Below, in pieces: positions 61,007 to 64,000 of a DNA stretch of 64,000 nt; positions within the stretch are counted from its first letter, which is position 1; each line of letters starts with the position of its first letter. This DNA comes from Qipengyuania marincola (GTDB lineage: Bacteria > Pseudomonadota > Alphaproteobacteria > Sphingomonadales > Sphingomonadaceae): the NCBI RefSeq assembly GCF_029688625.1, contig NZ_JARULC010000003.1, forward strand, positions 744,001 through 808,000, in the 5' to 3' direction. A program made the translations under genes and the position numbers. The notes under the pieces were generated by a model. That model was not told where the DNA came from, ran no database searches, and saw only the letters and a list, made by a program, of their open reading frames with translations.

Positions 61007-62022
61007 ATACCCCCCGCCCCCTGACGACCAGCAAGATTCGGGCGACCCCCGCGCGCGCCGGTGGCGGGCGCGAGCGGGCCAATCTCGTCGCCAAGGCGCG
61101 CGAGGCGATCGAGGATGGATCGCAGAGTTTCGCTGCAGCAAGCAAGCTGTTCGACCGCCGCACGCGCGAGCGCAGCTGGCTACTCTATGCCTGGTGTCGC
61201 CGCTGCGACGATATTGCCGACAATCAGGACAAGGGCGGCCCGCTGGGCGACCAGGGCGACCTGAAAAGCGCGGAAGACCGCGTGCAGGCGATCCGGGTGT
61301 TGACGAAGCGGGCGCTGGATGAACAGCCGACCGCCGATTTCGCTTTCGATGCCTTCGGTCAGGTCGCCGATGAAACCGGCCTTACATGGGACCTCGCCAA
61401 CGACATGATCGGCGGCTTCGCGCTCGATGCCACGCGCTGGCAGCCGGCGACCGAAGCCGACATGTTGCGCTATTGCTACCACGTGGCGGGATCAGTCGGG
61501 ATCATGATGGCGGTCGTAATGGGGGTTAACAAGGACGACGGCGAAACGCTGGACCGGGCCTGCGATCTCGGCCTCGCCTTTCAGATTGCCAATATCGCGC
61601 GCGACATCGTGGAAGATGCGGAAGCGGGCCGATGCTACCTGCCGAAGACCTGGCTCGACGAGATGGGTTGGCAGGCGGGCGAACATGCTCTGCCGGAAAA
61701 CCGCTTTGCACTTGCCGGCCTGATGCCGCGCCTGATCGCGCTGATGGAAAAGCACGAAGAGGCCTCGAAGCTTGGGGCGAGAAAGCTGCGGTTTCGCCAG
61801 CGCTGGGCCGTGCTGGCAGCGGCCAATATTTATGGCGCGATCGGGCGCAAGGTGCTGGAACGTGGCCAGCTGGCCTGGGACAAGCGCACGCGCGTCGGCG
61901 GGCTGGAAAAGTCGTGGCATGTCGCGACGGCTTTCGTCGAAGCCCTGTGGAACCGCCCGGCCGGACCGCGCGAGCCGATTTTGTGGAGCCGCCACGATTT
62001 CCGCCCCGTCGCCGGGTGGTAG
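61003..62022 (+). CDS. crtB: Phytoene synthase CrtB, apparent CTG start
   Basis: Joins two geranylgeranyl diphosphates into phytoene. The family core begins RANLVAKAREAIEDGSQSFA, with the first aspartate motif DDIAD (residues 69-73) and the second, DIVED (201-205), inside IARDIVEDAEAGRCYLPKTW. No ATG, GTG or TTG exists in frame between the upstream in-frame stop (60994-60996) and a GTG at 61282, which would delete the first aspartate motif. The CTG at 61003 overlaps the LOG stop as CTGA, the same 4-base coupling as the two upstream junctions, and gives 339 residues beginning with a Thr/Arg-rich tail. I infer CTG as the start; other non-standard starts are possible. Confidence 0.88.
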   Translation: MNTPRPLTTSKIRATPARAGGGRERANLVAKAREAIEDGSQSFAAASKLFDRRTRERSWLLYAWCRRCDDIADNQDKGGPLGDQGDLKSAEDRVQAIRVLTKRALDEQPTADFAFDAFGQVADETGLTWDLANDMIGGFALDATRWQPATEADMLRYCYHVAGSVGIMMAVVMGVNKDDGETLDRACDLGLAFQIANIARDIVEDAEAGRCYLPKTWLDEMGWQAGEHALPENRFALAGLMPRLIALMEKHEEASKLGARKLRFRQRWAVLAAANIYGAIGRKVLERGQLAWDKRTRVGGLEKSWHVATAFVEALWNRPAGPREPILWSRHDFRPVAGW

Positions 62023-62058
62023 CTTGAACGGCCGCGACGCTACGGCTAGCGCACGCTG

Positions 62059-63939
62059 ATGATTTCAAAGCTCCTCATCGCCAATCGCGGCGAGATCGCC
62101 TGCCGCATCATCCGCACTGCGCGCGAGATGGGGATCGCCACGGTGGCGGTCTATTCGGATGCCGATGCCAAGGCGCTGCATGTGCGGCAGGCAGACGAGG
62201 CGGTGCACATCGGCCCCTCGCCCGCTGCCGAGAGCTATCTCGTGGGCGAGAGGATCATCGCGGCGGCCAAGGAGACGGGCGCCGAGGCGATCCATCCGGG
62301 CTACGGCTTCCTCTCGGAGAATGCGGATTTCGCGCAGGCGGTGATGGATGCCGGAATTATTTGGGTTGGCGCGCCGCCGTCCTCGATCCGCGCGATGGGG
62401 CTGAAGGATGCCGCCAAGAAGCTGATGCGCGAGGCGGGCGTGCCCGTCACTCCCGGCTATGACGGCGACGACCAGTCGGCGGAACGCCTGAAGCAGGAAG
62501 CCGACGCGATCGGCTATCCCGTGCTGATCAAGGCAGTCGCAGGCGGCGGCGGCAAGGGCATGCGCAAGGTCGATGCGGCCGAGGACTTCCTCTCCGCGCT
62601 CGAAAGCTGCCGGCGCGAGGCCAAGGCGAGCTTCGGCAATGACGATGTGATCCTCGAAAAGTGGATCACATCGCCCCGCCATCTCGAAGTGCAGGTGTTC
62701 GGCGACAGCCACGGCAATGTCGTCCACCTGTTCGAGCGCGACTGCTCATTGCAGCGCCGCCACCAGAAGGTGATCGAGGAAGCCCCCGCCCCCGGCATGG
62801 ACGAGGCGACGCGCGAGGAAATCTGCGCCGCCGCCGTGCGCGCCGCCAAGGCCGTCGATTACGAGGGCGCGGGCACGATCGAATTCATCGCCGACGCCAG
62901 CGAAGGCCTGCGCGCCGATCGCATCTTCTTCATGGAGATGAATACGCGGCTTCAGGTGGAACACCCGGTGACGGAGGAAATCACCGGGGTCGATCTGGTG
63001 GAATGGCAGCTGCGGGTGGCGAGTGGCGAGCCGATCCCGCTGAAGCAGGAGGAGCTTAGCATCGATGGCTGGGCCATCGAGGCGCGGCTCTATGCGGAAG
63101 ACCCGATCACCTTTCTGCCCAGCACAGGCCGGTTGGAGGTTCTTCGCTTCCCTAAAGACAAGGACTTGTTCGCAGAATTACGCATCGAAACGGGCGTGGA
63201 AGAAGGCGATTCAGTTTCGCCATTTTACGATCCGATGATCGCCAAAATCGTCGTTTCCGGCGGCGACCGGGATACCGCACGATTAGAACTTGCAAAGGCT
63301 CTCGAACACTTGGCCGTTTGGCCAGTGGTGTCGAACGCGCCATTCCTGCTCAAATGTCTCATTCATCCAGAGTTTGCCGAGTTTGCTGTTACCACGGGTT
63401 TCATTGCTGCGAATGAAGACGCGCTCCTCCAGCCGGTTGAACCCGATAAAGCTACGCTGCAGCTTGCTGCCGAAAACGTGGTTGGCAAGTTTGTCTCAAA
63501 TCGATCAAACGTTGGCTTGCTCGGTTTTCGCCTAAATTCTGGGCCACGAACAAAGGTTCACGTTTCGGTTGATCGTAAGGTTCATGAAGTTGAATTGGCG
63601 GCGTTCGATGAAGTCCAACCGCAATCCGCAGGCGGTGTAATAACACTTGATGGTCGAACCTTTCGTTATGAGGACGCGCCCGAACGCGGCACTGGAGCAG
63701 CCTCCACCGCCGACGGCGCCATCCTCGCGCCAATGCCAGGCAAGGTCATCGCGGTTGATGTGGCCGAGGGCCAAGCCGTCACGGCCGGACAGCGGCTGAT
63801 GGTGCTTGAGGCGATGAAGATGGAACACGCGCTCACCGCACCCTTCGACGGGACGGTCACCGAACTCTCCGCCAGCGAAGGCGGGCAGGTTCAGGTCGAG
63901 GCGGTGCTGTGCGTGGTGGAGCCTACGGAAGAGGGCTGA
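62059..63939 (+). CDS. Biotin-dependent acyl-CoA carboxylase alpha subunit
   Basis: A 626-residue fused biotin carboxylase and biotin carrier protein. The ATP-grasp carboxylase begins KLLIANRGEIACRIIRTARE, with VLIKAVAGGGGKGMRKVD, ERDCSLQRRHQKVIEEAPAP and EMNTRLQVEHPVTEEITG; the C terminus has MVLEAMKMEHAL, in which K587 is biotinylated. The size fits methylcrotonyl-, geranyl- or propionyl-CoA carboxylase alpha; no beta subunit is in the window, so the substrate stays open. The segment 63125-63665 has much lower G+C and different codon use than the rest, suggesting recombination. It starts 36 bases after crtB. Confidence 0.92.
   Translation: MISKLLIANRGEIACRIIRTAREMGIATVAVYSDADAKALHVRQADEAVHIGPSPAAESYLVGERIIAAAKETGAEAIHPGYGFLSENADFAQAVMDAGIIWVGAPPSSIRAMGLKDAAKKLMREAGVPVTPGYDGDDQSAERLKQEADAIGYPVLIKAVAGGGGKGMRKVDAAEDFLSALESCRREAKASFGNDDVILEKWITSPRHLEVQVFGDSHGNVVHLFERDCSLQRRHQKVIEEAPAPGMDEATREEICAAAVRAAKAVDYEGAGTIEFIADASEGLRADRIFFMEMNTRLQVEHPVTEEITGVDLVEWQLRVASGEPIPLKQEELSIDGWAIEARLYAEDPITFLPSTGRLEVLRFPKDKDLFAELRIETGVEEGDSVSPFYDPMIAKIVVSGGDRDTARLELAKALEHLAVWPVVSNAPFLLKCLIHPEFAEFAVTTGFIAANEDALLQPVEPDKATLQLAAENVVGKFVSNRSNVGLLGFRLNSGPRTKVHVSVDRKVHEVELAAFDEVQPQSAGGVITLDGRTFRYEDAPERGTGAASTADGAILAPMPGKVIAVDVAEGQAVTAGQRLMVLEAMKMEHALTAPFDGTVTELSASEGGQVQVEAVLCVVEPTEEG
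63125..63665. other. Low-G+C patch inside the carboxylase gene
   Basis: Counting G+C in 60-base lines: 63361-63420 has 28, 63481-63540 has 26 and 63541-63600 has 29 (43-48 per cent), against 42 at 62521-62580 and 39 at 63721-63780 (65-70 per cent). Third positions switch from G/C to A/T while the frame stays open. The edges are approximate. This looks like a gene-conversion or transfer segment covering the end of the biotin carboxylase domain and the middle domain. Confidence 0.75.
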
Positions 63940-63948
63940 TCTCTCGAT

Positions 63949-63976
63949 CCGTTCGTGCTGAGCTTGTCGAAGCACC
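63949..63976. repeat. Short palindromic repeat of REP-like type
   Basis: Bases 63951-63975 hold GTTCGTGCTGAGCTTGTCGA followed by AGCAC, in which GTGCT and AGCAC form stem ends. The sequence is close to a dispersed intergenic repeat common in sphingomonads and other Proteobacteria (CCTTCGACAGGCTCAGGACG-like). It lies just after the carboxylase stop; only one copy is seen in the window. Confidence 0.55.
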
Positions 63977-64000
63977 GCTCTTTCTTCTAGCTCAGGTCCC

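Noticed and set aside
61282-62022. Short crtB starting at the GTG at 61282
   Set aside because: It would remove the first aspartate motif and about 90 conserved residues of phytoene synthase.
1-64000. CRISPR array, prophage or transposase genes
   Set aside because: No regularly spaced identical repeats with unique spacers, and no integrase, transposase or phage structural gene among the reading frames.

Overview
This window looks like chromosomal DNA of a high-G+C aerobic alphaproteobacterium of the Sphingomonadales, most probably an Erythrobacteraceae member (Erythrobacter, Citromicrobium or Qipengyuania type). I infer this from the gene families (crtY-crtI-crtB carotenoid genes, a retinal-binding rhodopsin with its carotenoid oxygenase, DUF885 and S9 peptidases with signal peptides, TonB receptors) and from the dense packing with many 4-base start/stop overlaps. 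No database search was possible, so the taxonomy is an inference. I see no prophage, insertion sequence, CRISPR array, rRNA or complete tRNA gene, and no gap between genes longer than 300 bases.

Layout. 1-3.1 kb: the end of a metallo-beta-lactamase-fold hydrolase, a DUF4230 protein, an unknown seven-helix membrane protein and nadA. 3.1-7.6 kb: a light-driven ion pump locus, where a microbial rhodopsin with an N-T-Q helix-C motif (the chloride-pump signature) is translationally coupled to blh (beta-carotene to retinal), divergent from two overlapping DUF2254 membrane proteins. 7.6-18.4 kb: housekeeping and transport genes (DMT and MFS transporters, an old yellow enzyme homologue, lipB with a coupled lipoprotein, a phospholipid-methyltransferase-like protein, arsC, a Fur-box-preceded TonB siderophore receptor, an orphan [2Fe-2S] subunit, a MATE exporter). 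A degenerate tandem repeat lies between arsC and the receptor. 18.4-28.6 kb: a complete chemotaxis-like operon, cheA-cheW-cheY-cheB-cheR, then a GGDEF-EAL protein and two chemoreceptors. 28.6-42.7 kb: a PD40/amidohydrolase fusion, a LacI regulator, a PilZ-flippase-polymerase surface polysaccharide block, a glycosyltransferase-like protein, a Baeyer-Villiger-type monooxygenase, a molybdopterin-binding protein and a very large DUF2339 membrane protein.

42.7-51.7 kb: the secE-nusG and rplK-rplA ribosomal/transcription cluster, split by about 5 kb holding a retropepsin-like protein and a copper-resistance block (copA-copB divergent from csoR and a DUF305 membrane protein, around a perfect 17-bp operator-like palindrome). 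51.7-57.6 kb: a 51-residue small protein, DUF885 and S9 peptidases and a MipA-type outer membrane protein. 57.6-62.0 kb: the carotenoid operon crtY-crtI-LOG-crtB, in which each start overlaps the previous stop as ATGA, GTGA and then CTGA. The last implies a CTG start for crtB. 62.0-64.0 kb: an acyl-CoA carboxylase alpha subunit whose 3' half contains a clearly lower-G+C patch, followed by a short palindromic repeat at the window edge.

How they fit: CrtB, CrtI and CrtY make beta-carotene from GGPP (crtE is not in this window), Blh cleaves it to retinal, and retinal completes the rhodopsin. The two halves of one light-harvesting pathway therefore sit at opposite ends of the window. The best candidates for something new are the NTQ rhodopsin locus with its DUF2254 neighbours, the CTG start of crtB with a LOG gene inside the crt operon, the chemotaxis operon with an unusual CheA and a structured leader that masks its ribosome binding site, and the mosaic carboxylase gene.
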